A stretch of 36,138 nt of DNA from JACVRW01 sp036519295 (GTDB lineage Bacteria; Actinomycetota; Thermoleophilia; Solirubrobacterales; Thermoleophilaceae): positions 1-36,138 of the forward strand of contig DATDLN010000207.1 in NCBI GenBank assembly GCA_036519295.1, read 5' to 3'. Of the stretch, positions 16,067 to 23,586 are shown piece by piece. Both the position numbers and the translations under genes were made by a program. The notes under the pieces are model-generated. The model did not search any database. It was given only the letters and a program-made list of their open reading frames with translations, and had not been told where the DNA came from. Position 1 is the first letter of the stretch. Each line of letters starts with the position of its first letter.

Positions 16067-16236
16067 AAGAGCACGAGGCAGTAGATCCGGTGATCCAGCG
16101 CCGCTGCGCCGAATGCGGCACTCCACTGACGAAGCGAGAGATCGAGGCCTCGCTCGAAACCGACGGGCCTTTCCTGTGCACCGTCCACGCGAACGAAGAG
16201 GTCGCGATCGACGAGGACGCGGACCCGGGCGGTTAG
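16057..16236 (+). CDS. Small zinc-ribbon-like protein (59 residues)
   Basis: The ATG at 16057 lies inside the last codons of the preceding gene in another frame, with GAAGAGAAGG about 10 bases upstream. The product has C17-X2-C20 (RRCAECGTPL) and C41-X2-H44 (FLCTVH), a plausible single zinc site, and acidic ends. The stop overlaps the stop of the convergent RNA methyltransferase gene. I do not know its function; similar tiny knuckles act as protein or nucleic-acid adaptors. The coupled start and ordered Cys pairs support a real gene. Confidence 0.7.
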   Translation: MDLEEHEAVDPVIQRRCAECGTPLTKREIEASLETDGPFLCTVHANEEVAIDEDADPGG

Positions 16237-17591
16237 CTCGCGCGCTCCAGCAGCGCCGCGCACTCGATGTGCGGCGTCTGGGGGAACATGTCGACCGGCC
16301 GCACGGTCCGGAGCTCGTAGCCGGCGTCGACGAACTGGCGCGCATTCGGGGCGAGCGTCGTCGGATTGCACGACACGTAGACGATTCGCTTCGCCTCCGC
16401 TTCGAGCACTCGCCTGACGACCTTGTTCGACAGACCCGCGCGCGGGGGGTCGACGACCACGACGTCGGGCCGGCCGGCCCGCTCGAGCAGCGGGCGCATC
16501 GCCAGGCGCACGTCGCCGGCGAAGAAGCGGGCGTTGTCCACGCCGTTCAGGCGGGCGTTCTCGATCGCGTCGGCCACCGCCTGCTCGACGAGCTCGACGC
16601 CCCAGACCTCGCGGGCGTCGAGGGCGAGCACCAGGGCGATCGTGCCGATCCCGCAGAACAGGTCGAGCACGCGCTCGCGGCCACTCAGGCCGGCCAGCTC
16701 GACGGCCGCGCCGTAGAGGCGCTCGGCCATCTCGGTGTTGGTTTGGAAGAACGCGTCGGGCGAGATGCGGAAGGTGAGGCCGCAGAGCTCCTCTTCGACC
16801 TTCTCCTGCCCCTTGATGCGCTCGGTCGCGCCGTCGCGGGTGGTCTCCGCCACGCTCGCAGCCTTGGTCCACAAAACGGAATCCGCCGGCGCCGCGGCCG
16901 CCAGCGCCGCCGCGCGGAACTGGGCCCCCGGACTCGTGACCACGCGGGCCTGGAGCTGGCCCGTGCGGCGCCCCTCGCGCACGACCAGGTTGCGGAGCAG
17001 CCCGGTCTGCGCGCGCCGGTCCCACGCGGAAAGGCCCTCCTCGCGGCACCATTCCTTCACGGCCTCGCGCAGCCCGTCGACGCGCTCCGATGCGAGAATG
17101 TCAAGCGAGACGTCGTCGATCAGGTCGAAGCGGCCACGGCGATGGAAGCCCAGCACGAGCTCGCCCTCCTCGTCCGCTCCGAACGAGTACTCGACCTTGT
17201 TCCGGTAGCGCAGCGGCTGCACGGCCGGCACGATCGGCTCCACGGGCGGCCGCTCGAAGCCACCGAGCCGCTCGAGCGCGTCCCGCACCTGGGCCTCCTT
17301 CTCCTCCAGCTGGCGCTCGTAGGGGAGCACCTGCCAGGGCGCCCCGGGGTGAGGCGCGACGGGCTCGACGCGGTCGGGACTCGGGTCGAGCAGCTCTACC
17401 GCGTCGGCCTCGGCAAATGAGCGCTTCGACTTGGAAATCCGCGCGCGCACGACGTCGCCCGGCACGGCGTCGCGGACGAACACGACGTAGCCGTTCGCGC
17501 GCGCCACACCGGCCCCGCCGTAGGCGAGGCGGTCGATCCGCAGTTCGAGCTCGTCGCCGCGGTGGGGACGTGTTGTCTGGACGCTCTCCAC
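16233..17591 (-). CDS. 23S rRNA uracil-5-methyltransferase family (RlmD/TrmA type)
   Basis: The 452-residue class I SAM methyltransferase has an N-terminal TRAM domain (about residues 10-68, DRLAYGGAGVARANGYVVFV). The catalytic domain contains FFQTNTEMAERLYG, SAM motif VLDLFCGIGTIAL, DPPRAGL, the nucleophile Cys in YVSCNPTTLA and DMFPQTPHIECAALLER. It would methylate C5 of a uridine in rRNA or tRNA. In E. coli RlmD a C-X5-C-G-G-C motif after the TRAM domain binds a [4Fe-4S] cluster; here the same place reads APHPGAPWQVLPYE with no Cys. The start is GTG 17591. The histone-like gene ends 23 bp upstream. Confidence 0.93.
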   Translation of the reverse strand: MESVQTTRPHRGDELELRIDRLAYGGAGVARANGYVVFVRDAVPGDVVRARISKSKRSFAEADAVELLDPSPDRVEPVAPHPGAPWQVLPYERQLEEKEAQVRDALERLGGFERPPVEPIVPAVQPLRYRNKVEYSFGADEEGELVLGFHRRGRFDLIDDVSLDILASERVDGLREAVKEWCREEGLSAWDRRAQTGLLRNLVVREGRRTGQLQARVVTSPGAQFRAAALAAAAPADSVLWTKAASVAETTRDGATERIKGQEKVEEELCGLTFRISPDAFFQTNTEMAERLYGAAVELAGLSGRERVLDLFCGIGTIALVLALDAREVWGVELVEQAVADAIENARLNGVDNARFFAGDVRLAMRPLLERAGRPDVVVVDPPRAGLSNKVVRRVLEAEAKRIVYVSCNPTTLAPNARQFVDAGYELRTVRPVDMFPQTPHIECAALLERAS

Positions 17592-17614
17592 GGCGTCCTA
17601 TGGTGTCAGGGCCG

Positions 17615-18322
17615 CTACTTCAGCTTGGCTTCGATCGCGTTCAGGACCGTCTTGCGGTTCCCGTGGCGACGCTCGTAGTCGCGCACCTTCCGCAGCTCGG
17701 GAGGAGTCAGATCGCCGAGACGGCGCTGGATCTCGGTCGCGGTCAGATCCTCGTAGCCGGTGATCGGGAAGTTGGGGCCCACGCCCGCGGCGCGGCGCGC
17801 CCGATCCGCCGTGGCGAGCGCCGGCGAAGCGGCCCGTACCGCGCGGCGGCGCGCGCCGGAGGCCTGCTTTCGCACGTCCTTGGCGGCCTCCTTGGCGCGC
17901 CGGCGGACGCCGGTGCCAAGCAAGCCCTCCAGGTCCTTCAGCACGTCGTTCGTCTCCTTGCGTCCCCGCTTCAGGAGGTTGGAGCCGATGCCCTGCGCGT
18001 CCTTCGTCGTGACCGCGCCGCGCTCGACCGCCTCGCCGAGCACCTCCTCGATGCGCTCGCGGGTGAGCATCACCATGTCCATCGGGCGAATCAGGTTCTT
18101 GCGGAGCGCCTCGCGGAACTCGGCGACGGTCTTGGCCTCGACTCCGGCCCCGCGGGCGGGCTTGGCCGCCGCCTTGGCGGTGCCGCTCGCGGCCTTTCGC
18201 GCTTGTTGCCGGCGGCCTCGGGCCTGGCCGCCCTTCGCGGCGGCGCTCCGCTTGGTGGAGCTCGTCTTGCCGCGGGGCGTGCTCGCTCCACTCGCGCTTC
18301 TGGTGGTACCCCGCGTTGCCAT
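17615..18322 (-). CDS. Histone H1-like basic protein with phasin-like middle and conserved C-terminal domain
   Basis: The 235-residue protein has three parts. Residues 1-60 are rich in Ala, Lys, Arg, Ser and Gly, like an H1 tail that would bind DNA. Residues about 65-125 form amphipathic helices (FREALRKNLIRPMDMVML, ERIEEVLGEAVERGAVTTKD) that resemble phasin/PhaF proteins. The last 45 residues (GYEDLTATEIQRRLGDL, TPPELRKVRDYERRHGNR, KTVLNAIEAKL) form a small domain seen at the end of many actinobacterial proteins. It may bind DNA or storage granules. The ATG has GAGGAGGAAC upstream. Confidence 0.82.
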   Translation of the reverse strand: MATRGTTRSASGASTPRGKTSSTKRSAAAKGGQARGRRQQARKAASGTAKAAAKPARGAGVEAKTVAEFREALRKNLIRPMDMVMLTRERIEEVLGEAVERGAVTTKDAQGIGSNLLKRGRKETNDVLKDLEGLLGTGVRRRAKEAAKDVRKQASGARRRAVRAASPALATADRARRAAGVGPNFPITGYEDLTATEIQRRLGDLTPPELRKVRDYERRHGNRKTVLNAIEAKLK

Positions 18323-18379
18323 CGCTGTTCCTCCTCTGCAGCGAACCGTTGCTTGAATCGTCCCCGGGCTCGACAGATC

Positions 18380-19210
18380 TCACTCCCCGGGCCGCGACGT
18401 CTCGCGCACGACGAAGGCGCCGACCACGGGCGCGTGGTCGGACAGCCGCAGCCTACGTCCGTCGGGCTCGGTGACCTCACGCGACTCGGGCGGCAGCCGG
18501 CGCGGCCGCTCGACCACGTCCAAGCCGCGCACGAGCAGATGGTCGATCGCATCGCGGTCCGTGGGGTCGCCCAGGTCGAATCGCTCGCGCAGCCGTACGA
18601 AGGGCTCGGAGTCGCGGCGGGGGCGGAGATTGAGGTCGCCTCCGAACACGAGCGGGTCGCCGTCCGCCCACCTCACCGCGCGCTCGGCGGCCCTCTCGAC
18701 CTCGGCGGCCGCCTTGAGCGGCAGTCCGGCGCTCGCGTGCACGTTGGCCACGGAGATCCGCCCCTCCGGCAGCTCGACCCGCGCCCACAGCATCTTGCGT
18801 CGCTCGGGGCGGCGCGCGAGCATCATGCGCCGCACCTCGCCGACGCGTCCCCGCACGAGCAGCTGATTGGAGCCGCCGTCGCACGAGGCGAGCAGGTCCG
18901 GGTTCAAGTCGGCGAGCCGCCATTGGACCGCCGGGAGCAGGTTGCGCGAGGTGCGGGCGAGCGCGCCGCTCGCGCCGAGCCGCCGCGTGAGGGGCCGGAA
19001 CCAGCGCGGCGGCGCCTCTTGGAGCAGCGCGAGGTCCCATTCGAACCCGCCAAGCAGGCGCGCGAACTCCTCGAGCAGGGGCCGGTTCACCTGAGCGTGC
19101 GTGGCGCCGCGCTCGGTCACGCGGAGGAGCCGCGAACGCCACGTGAGGAGAGCTGGGTCCGGCGGGAAGTCCCGCCCGTGGTAGAGGTTCCAGCTGAGGA
19201 CCCGTATCAG
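18380..19210 (-). CDS. Endonuclease/exonuclease/phosphatase (EEP) family protein
   Basis: The EEP core is complete: LLQEAPPRW, VANVHASAGLP, VFGGDLNLRP, AIDHLLVRGLDV and LSDHAPVVGAF give the Glu, Asn, Asp-Asn and Asp-His residues for Mg and catalysis. The conserved first strand, IRVLSWNLYHGRDFPPDPA, lies upstream of the first canonical start (GTG 19120). That frame has no ATG, GTG or TTG before an in-frame stop at 19243-19241. I therefore extend to CTG 19210; ATA 19207 is the other option. The gene is divergent from argF and shares its first base with argF's start codon. The substrate is unknown; DNA, RNA or a phospho-compound is possible. Confidence 0.85.
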   Translation of the reverse strand: MIRVLSWNLYHGRDFPPDPALLTWRSRLLRVTERGATHAQVNRPLLEEFARLLGGFEWDLALLQEAPPRWFRPLTRRLGASGALARTSRNLLPAVQWRLADLNPDLLASCDGGSNQLLVRGRVGEVRRMMLARRPERRKMLWARVELPEGRISVANVHASAGLPLKAAAEVERAAERAVRWADGDPLVFGGDLNLRPRRDSEPFVRLRERFDLGDPTDRDAIDHLLVRGLDVVERPRRLPPESREVTEPDGRRLRLSDHAPVVGAFVVRETSRPGE

Positions 19211-20070
19211 TGCCCACCCACTTCCTGACCGGCGAGGAGCTTACGGCCGCGGAACTGCGGGCGCTCGTGGAGCGCGCGCTCGAGCTGAAGGCCGACCGAC
19301 TCGCGTCCCGGGCCCTCGAGGGAAGAAGCGTCGCGCTCGTGTTCGACAAGCCCTCCACGCGCACCCGGGTCTCGTTCGAGACCGGGGTCTACGAGCTGGG
19401 CGGCCATTCGCTCGTGCTGCGCGAGGGAGAGCTCCAGCTGACACGAGGCGAGTCGCTGCGCGACACGGCGCTCGTTCTCTCGCGCATGGTCCACGCGGTC
19501 GGCGTCCGCACCGGGCCTCAGGAGACGGTCGCCGAGCTGGCGAGGTACTCCTCGGTGCCGGTGATCAACATGCTCACCCGCGAGCACCACCCCTGCCAGG
19601 CGCTCGCCGACCTCACGACGCTGCGCGAGCGCTTCGGCACCCTCGAGGGCCTGAAGCTCGCCTATGTGGGCGATGGCAACAACGTCGCGCGCTCGCTGCT
19701 CGTCGCGGGTGCGCGCGCCGGTGTGGAGGTGGCGGTGGCCTCGCCTCCCGAGCTGTCGCTGCCCGAGGAGCCGCCGCTTGCGCCCGCCGACGCGGTGCGC
19801 GACGCTCACGCGGTCTACACCGACGTGTGGGTGAGCATCGGGGACGAGGGCGAGGCCGAGCGCAAGCGGGCCCTGCTCGCGCCGTACCGACTCGACGAGG
19901 AACTGCTCTCGCTCGCGCGCCCCGACGCGGTGGCCATGCACTGCCTCCCCGCACATCCCGGCGAGGAGATCTCCGAGGGCGTCCTCTACGGCGAGCGGTC
20001 GGCGGCCTGGGATCAGGCCGAGAACCGCCTGCACTCCCAGAAGGCCCTGCTCGAGCTGTTGTTGGCGTGA
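19210..20070 (+). CDS. argF: Ornithine carbamoyltransferase, short form
   Basis: The enzyme transfers a carbamoyl group to ornithine to make citrulline in arginine synthesis. Carbamoyl-phosphate contacts are FDKPSTRTRVSFE and REHHPCQALADL; the ornithine side has the catalytic MHCLPAHPGEEI motif and DVWVSIGDEGE in place of the usual DVWVSMG. With 286 residues it is about 15-25 shorter than most OTCs, mainly between the nucleotide-like strand VASPPE and DAHAVYTD. No other arginine gene is nearby. The start is GTG 19210, immediately divergent from the EEP gene. Confidence 0.93.
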   Translation: MPTHFLTGEELTAAELRALVERALELKADRLASRALEGRSVALVFDKPSTRTRVSFETGVYELGGHSLVLREGELQLTRGESLRDTALVLSRMVHAVGVRTGPQETVAELARYSSVPVINMLTREHHPCQALADLTTLRERFGTLEGLKLAYVGDGNNVARSLLVAGARAGVEVAVASPPELSLPEEPPLAPADAVRDAHAVYTDVWVSIGDEGEAERKRALLAPYRLDEELLSLARPDAVAMHCLPAHPGEEISEGVLYGERSAAWDQAENRLHSQKALLELLLA

Positions 20071-20124
20071 GAAAGCTCCGGCCGGCGCACTACTGTTCGG
20101 GGCTCGCGTCCCGAGGAGGACCTC

Positions 20125-20541
20125 ATGAGAAAGTGGCTTCCGTTGCTGATCGCCTGCCTCGCACTCGGCCTCGTTGTGGCCGGCTGCGGCGGCGACGACG
20201 ACGACGATGGGAACGGCGGCGGCGGTGGCGCCCAGGAGCAGCAGCCGGCCGAGACCGGCGGCGGTGGTGGAGGCGGCGGCGCCCAGGTCTCCATGAAGGA
20301 CATCCAGTTCCATCCCGCCGACGTGACGATCAAGGCCGGCCAGACCGTGACCTGGACCAACGACGAGGCCGTCTCGCACGACGTGGACGGGAGCGGCCCG
20401 GGCGGCGACTTCTCGTCAGGGCCGACGGGCGGCATGAACGAGGGCGACACGTTCAAGTTCACCTTCGACAAGCCGGGCAAGTACCCCTACGTGTGCCGAG
20501 TGCACGCGCCAGGAATGGCGGGCACCGTCACTGTGAAGTAG
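20125..20541 (+). CDS. Cupredoxin (plastocyanin/amicyanin-like) lipoprotein
   Basis: The 138-residue protein has a lipoprotein signal with lipobox VVAGC near residue 20, then a low-complexity Asp/Gly/Gln linker to about residue 52. The cupredoxin domain follows. The type-1 copper ligands are all present: His in EAVSHDVDG, Cys in YPYVCRVH, His two residues later, and Met in HAPGMAG. It would carry single electrons at the outer face of the membrane. GAGGAGG precedes the ATG at 6 bases. It ends 10 bp from the convergent SnoaL-like gene. Confidence 0.94.
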   Translation: MRKWLPLLIACLALGLVVAGCGGDDDDDGNGGGGGAQEQQPAETGGGGGGGGAQVSMKDIQFHPADVTIKAGQTVTWTNDEAVSHDVDGSGPGGDFSSGPTGGMNEGDTFKFTFDKPGKYPYVCRVHAPGMAGTVTVK

Positions 20542-20551
20542 CGCCCAAGCC

Positions 20552-21043
20552 TCAGGCCGGGCGGCGCCTCAGGCCAAAGCCCCGCAGCAGGAGCAGCGCC
20601 GTCTCACCCACCCCTCCGCGCGAGGGCAGGAGGCCGAGCTGCGTGGCCGCGTCGTAGAGATCGAAGAAGCCGCGCGCCCGCCGGACGGCGCCGTCGCTGA
20701 GCTCGATGTAGTGCACGCCGTGCAGGGCGACAAACCGGTCGGTGGCCGGCAGCATCGCCCCGAGATCGCCACTGTGGGTCCCCCTGGCGCGCCAGGGGAA
20801 GCACGCGTGGACGCCGCGGACGAGTGGGGGTGCGGTGGGCTCGATAGTGAGGTCCGGGAATGCGCCGCGCAGCCCCGCGGCGTGACGGTCGAGCGCCTCG
20901 ACTCCGCGAAGCGGGTCGACGGCCACCGGATCCTCATAGCTCACGTCCGGGGTGCAGCAGCCTTCGAAGCCGGCGCCCTCCCAGCCGCCGCGCCAGCGCT
21001 CCGCGAGGGAGTCGAGCGCGACGCGCTCGATCTCGCCGGTCAC
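20552..21043 (-). CDS. SnoaL-like (NTF2-fold) protein
   Basis: The 163-residue protein has the cone-shaped NTF2-like fold pattern: an initial helix (LAERWRGGWEGAGFEGCCTP), DVSYEDPVAVDPLRGVEAL, then LRGAFPDLTIEPT and ALHGVHYIELSDGAVRRARGFF. These phrases are typical of SnoaL-type cyclases and related proteins of unknown substrate. Its GTG overlaps the thiG stop (GTGA), placing it last in the thiamine operon. A thiamine role is only inferred from place. Confidence 0.82.
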   Translation of the reverse strand: MTGEIERVALDSLAERWRGGWEGAGFEGCCTPDVSYEDPVAVDPLRGVEALDRHAAGLRGAFPDLTIEPTAPPLVRGVHACFPWRARGTHSGDLGAMLPATDRFVALHGVHYIELSDGAVRRARGFFDLYDAATQLGLLPSRGGVGETALLLLRGFGLRRRPA

Positions 21044-21831
21044 GTGGCCGGAGCGCTCGGCTCCGCCCGCTCCAGCTCGGCCAGGCCCTCCTCAGGCGAG
21101 GACGCCCGCGCATAGTGGCGCCGCGGGATTCGGCCGGCCCGGCGCGCCTCCACGCCCGCCTCGACCGCCTTGCGCATGGCGCGCGCCATCGCCGGTGGGT
21201 CGGCGGCGCGGGAGATCGCGCTCGCCAGCAGGACGGCATCGCAGCCCGCCTCCATCGCCAGGGCGGCATCGGAAGCGGTGCCGATCCCGGCGTCGAGGAT
21301 CACCGGCACGCGCGCGGCCTCGATTATCAGGCGCAGGTTGTAGGCGTTGTTGATCCCCATGCCGCTCCCGATCGGCGAGCCGAGCGGCATCACCGCTGCG
21401 CAGCCGACGTCCTCGAGCCGGCGGGCGAGAACGGGGTCGTCGCTCGTGTAGGGCAGCACGGTGAAGCCGTCGGCCACGAGAATCTCCGCCGCCTCGAGGA
21501 GCTCGGCCGGGTCGGGCAGGAGGGTGCGGTCGTCGCCGATCACCTCGAGCTTCACCCACTCGCCGCCGAGCGCCTCGCGGGCGAGCTTCGCGGTGGTCAC
21601 CGCATCGCGCGCGGTGAAGCAGCCGGCCGTGTTGGGCAGGATCTCGAGGCCGTTCTCCTCGAGGACGTCGACGATCGAGCCCCGAGCGGTGGGGTCGACG
21701 CGCCGCATCGCCACCGTCGCCAACTCGGCGCCGGACTCGCGAGCGGCCTCGGCCATCACCTCGAGATTGCGGAAGCCGCCCGTGCCGAGGATCAGCCGCG
21801 ACACGAAGCTCCGTCCCGCGATCTCGAGCAC
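21040..21831 (-). CDS. thiG: Thiazole synthase ThiG
   Basis: The 263-residue cytoplasmic TIM-barrel enzyme makes the thiazole phosphate of thiamine from DXP, dehydroglycine and ThiS thiocarboxylate. Signatures are SRLILGTGGFRNLEVM, TVAMRRVD, LPNTAGCFTARDAV, the Schiff-base Lys in EWVKLEVIGDD, AAVMPLGSPIGSGMGI and VILDAGIGTASDAA. The GTG at 21831 shares its first base with the thiS TAG (TAGTG) and gives the usual N-terminus; sequence further upstream in that frame is thiS/thiO shadow. It is flanked by thiS and the SnoaL-like gene with overlaps on both sides. Confidence 0.96.
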   Translation of the reverse strand: MLEIAGRSFVSRLILGTGGFRNLEVMAEAARESGAELATVAMRRVDPTARGSIVDVLEENGLEILPNTAGCFTARDAVTTAKLAREALGGEWVKLEVIGDDRTLLPDPAELLEAAEILVADGFTVLPYTSDDPVLARRLEDVGCAAVMPLGSPIGSGMGINNAYNLRLIIEAARVPVILDAGIGTASDAALAMEAGCDAVLLASAISRAADPPAMARAMRKAVEAGVEARRAGRIPRRHYARASSPEEGLAELERAEPSAPAT

Positions 21832-22037
21832 TAGCTCCCTCCCTGCACCGCGCGCAGCACCTCGACCTGCTGGCCGTCGTGCACCCGAGTGCTCGCCCAG
21901 TCGCCGCGTGGCACCACCTCGCCGTCGAGGGCGACCGCCACGCCGCGCTCGGGGGCGCCCAGCTCGCGCACGGCCATTTCGACCGTCGCGTCCGCGGGAA
22001 GCTCGTGCGGCTCGCCGTTGACGGTGACCGCGGTCAT
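21831..22037 (-). CDS. thiS: Sulfur carrier protein ThiS
   Basis: The 68-residue ubiquitin-fold protein is the sulfur carrier for thiazole synthesis. The start MTAVTVNGEPHELP, the middle GVAVALDGEVVPRGDWAST, and the end DGQQVEVLRAVQGG match ThiS throughout. ThiS normally ends in Gly-Gly, which is adenylated by ThiF; here one more residue, Ser, is encoded before TAG. Its ATG overlaps the thiO TGA and its TAG touches the thiG start. No thiF is in the window. Confidence 0.93.
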   Translation of the reverse strand: MTAVTVNGEPHELPADATVEMAVRELGAPERGVAVALDGEVVPRGDWASTRVHDGQQVEVLRAVQGGS

Positions 22038-23164
22038 GCGCTCGCCCCCACGAATCGGCCCGGCGCGAGCGGTGCAAGCTTCTCTGAGAGGGGCTCCCCG
22101 GCGAGCAGTCCGGCGACCGCGTCGCCGGTGAGCGGCGCCAGCAGCACGCCGTTGCGCCAGTGGCCGGTGGCCCAGACGAGGCCCTCCGGCTCGCCGGGGC
22201 CGACCAGCGGCGTGTTGTCGGGCGTTCCCGGCCGCAGGCCGGCACGCGCCGCCACGAGCTCCAGCTCGCCGACCTCGGGAAGGACCTCCCATGCGGCCTC
22301 CAGCAGGCGGTAGACGCCGTCGGCAGTCACGGCGGTGTCGAAGCCCTGCTCCTCGACGGTCGCGCCGAGGACCACCCGGCCGTCGCCGCGCGCCACCAGG
22401 TAGCAGCGGGGCGTGCGCACCACGCGCTCGAGTGGATCCGGCATCGCGCCCCGCGCACGAAGCTCGAGGATCTGGCCCTTCACCGGCCGTACGGGCGGGG
22501 CCTCGCCCGGAGCGAGCGCGGCGCTCCACGCCCCGGCGGCCACGACGACGTGCTCGCAGTCGATGACCCCGGCGGGAGTCCGCACCCCGGTCACCTGCGT
22601 GCCATCGTGCTCGATCGCCTCCACCTCGGTGCCGAGGGCCAGCTCCTCGACCACCTCGGCCAGCGCGGCGACCGTGGCGCGAGGATCCGCGCTCCCGTCC
22701 TGCGGGGCGAGGATCCCCCCGGCAATCCGGGGCGAGAGTCCCGGCTCGAGCCGGCGGCACCGCGAGGCCGGCAGCCAGTCGGCCTCGAGGCCGAGGCTGC
22801 GCTGGAAGTCGTGCAGGCGGTGCAGCGCCTCGGCATCGTCGCGGTCCGCGGCGACGACGAGGGCGCCGCTGTCCCGGTAGCCGGTGGGCAGGCCGCTCTG
22901 TTCCTCGAGCTCGGCCGCGAACGCGGACCAGCGGTCGCGCCCCGCCAGGTTCACGCGCAGCGGCCCCTCCTCGCCGAAGTCCGCCTCGGTCACCGGCGCG
23001 AGCATTCCGGCAGCGACGCCCGAGGCGCCCGCACCCGGCGCCGCGGCGCGATCCACTACGAGCACGGAGAGGCCGCGCCGGCGCGCCCGCCAGGCGCAAG
23101 CGAGCCCGATCATTCCGGCGCCAATGACGACAGCGTCGTAGCGTGTGCTTCGCGGCAGTTCCAT
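22034..23164 (-). CDS. thiO: Glycine oxidase ThiO
   Basis: The 376-residue FAD-dependent amine oxidase turns glycine into dehydroglycine for thiazole synthesis. The N-terminal dinucleotide motif is YDAVVIGAGMIGLACAW, followed by VLVVDRAAAPGAGASGVAAG. Later DAO-family blocks are CEHVVVAAGAWS, RPVKGQILEL, RAGLRPGTPDNTPLVGP and LVWATGHWRNGVLLAPLTG. ATG 23164 lies just after GGGAAGG; GTG 23167 is equally open. It is the first gene after the TPP riboswitch and overlaps thiS by 4 bp (ATGA). Confidence 0.95.
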   Translation of the reverse strand: MELPRSTRYDAVVIGAGMIGLACAWRARRRGLSVLVVDRAAAPGAGASGVAAGMLAPVTEADFGEEGPLRVNLAGRDRWSAFAAELEEQSGLPTGYRDSGALVVAADRDDAEALHRLHDFQRSLGLEADWLPASRCRRLEPGLSPRIAGGILAPQDGSADPRATVAALAEVVEELALGTEVEAIEHDGTQVTGVRTPAGVIDCEHVVVAAGAWSAALAPGEAPPVRPVKGQILELRARGAMPDPLERVVRTPRCYLVARGDGRVVLGATVEEQGFDTAVTADGVYRLLEAAWEVLPEVGELELVAARAGLRPGTPDNTPLVGPGEPEGLVWATGHWRNGVLLAPLTGDAVAGLLAGEPLSEKLAPLAPGRFVGASA

Positions 23165-23167
23165 CAC

Positions 23168-23256
23168 CTTCCCTTCGCCGGCATTACCCGGGTCAGGTTC
23201 GACGGTCGGCGGCGCCGCAGCCGCCCTCTCAGCCCGGTTTACCCGAGCTCCCGTGT
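23168..23256 (-). promoter_or_regulatory. TPP (THI-box) riboswitch
   Basis: On the minus strand the leader of thiO contains the conserved THI-box parts in order: GGGCTGAGAGGG (CTGAGAG at 23232-23226), GAACCTGA (23200-23193), and TAATGCCGGCGAAGGGA (23186-23170). TPP binding here normally lowers expression of thiamine genes. The final GAAGGGAAGG is also the probable ribosome binding site of thiO, 1-10 bases before the start, which suggests control of translation initiation. A possible -10 box, TACGAT, lies at 23269-23264. Confidence 0.95.
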
Positions 23257-23260
23257 GGCC

Positions 23261-23467
23261 TCAATCGTATCGACGCGTGGGGTATTCGTCCGGGCCCCGC
23301 CGGCCGCCCCCGAACACGACGGCGAGTGAGATCACCAGGCCGATGATCCCCACGATCATCAGGATCAGCCCAACGGTCTGCAGCTCGACCCCGGAGACCG
23401 TGACCGTGACGGCGTACCGGAGAATGGCGCCCGCCGCGATCAGGAAGATGGACATGCCGATACCCAC
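23261..23467 (-). CDS. DUF6458-family small membrane protein
   Basis: The 68-residue protein begins MGIGMSIFLIAAGAILRYAV if started at GTG 23467, and has a second hydrophobic segment, VGLILMIVGIIGLVISLAVV, then a basic/polar tail. Two helices with a V-S-G-(V/L)-X-(L/V)-Q-T-V-G link match the small DUF6458 family of actinobacteria; its function is not known. ATG 23455 would shorten it by four residues. Its stop sits 5 bases upstream of the riboswitch, so the thi promoter may lie inside this gene or the genes may share a transcript. Confidence 0.82.
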   Translation of the reverse strand: MGIGMSIFLIAAGAILRYAVTVTVSGVELQTVGLILMIVGIIGLVISLAVVFGGGRRGPDEYPTRRYD

Positions 23468-23586
23468 GGGTGGGATCGTAGTGAGGGCTCCGGCCGTGCC
23501 GGGCGGACCGACTGACCCATCTGATAGGAATCCCGCTCGCCCGTAGCGCAACTCCGCGTGCCCGGGCTGTTTATCCAGGGGACCTC

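Noticed and set aside
17090..19228. Plus-strand frame of 712 codons opposite the methyltransferase, histone-like and EEP genes
   Set aside because: It spans three real minus-strand genes and has only compositional bias.
20200..20280. Repeat of GGC/GGT codons in the cupredoxin gene
   Set aside because: It is the coding sequence of a Gly-rich lipoprotein linker, not a separate repeat element.
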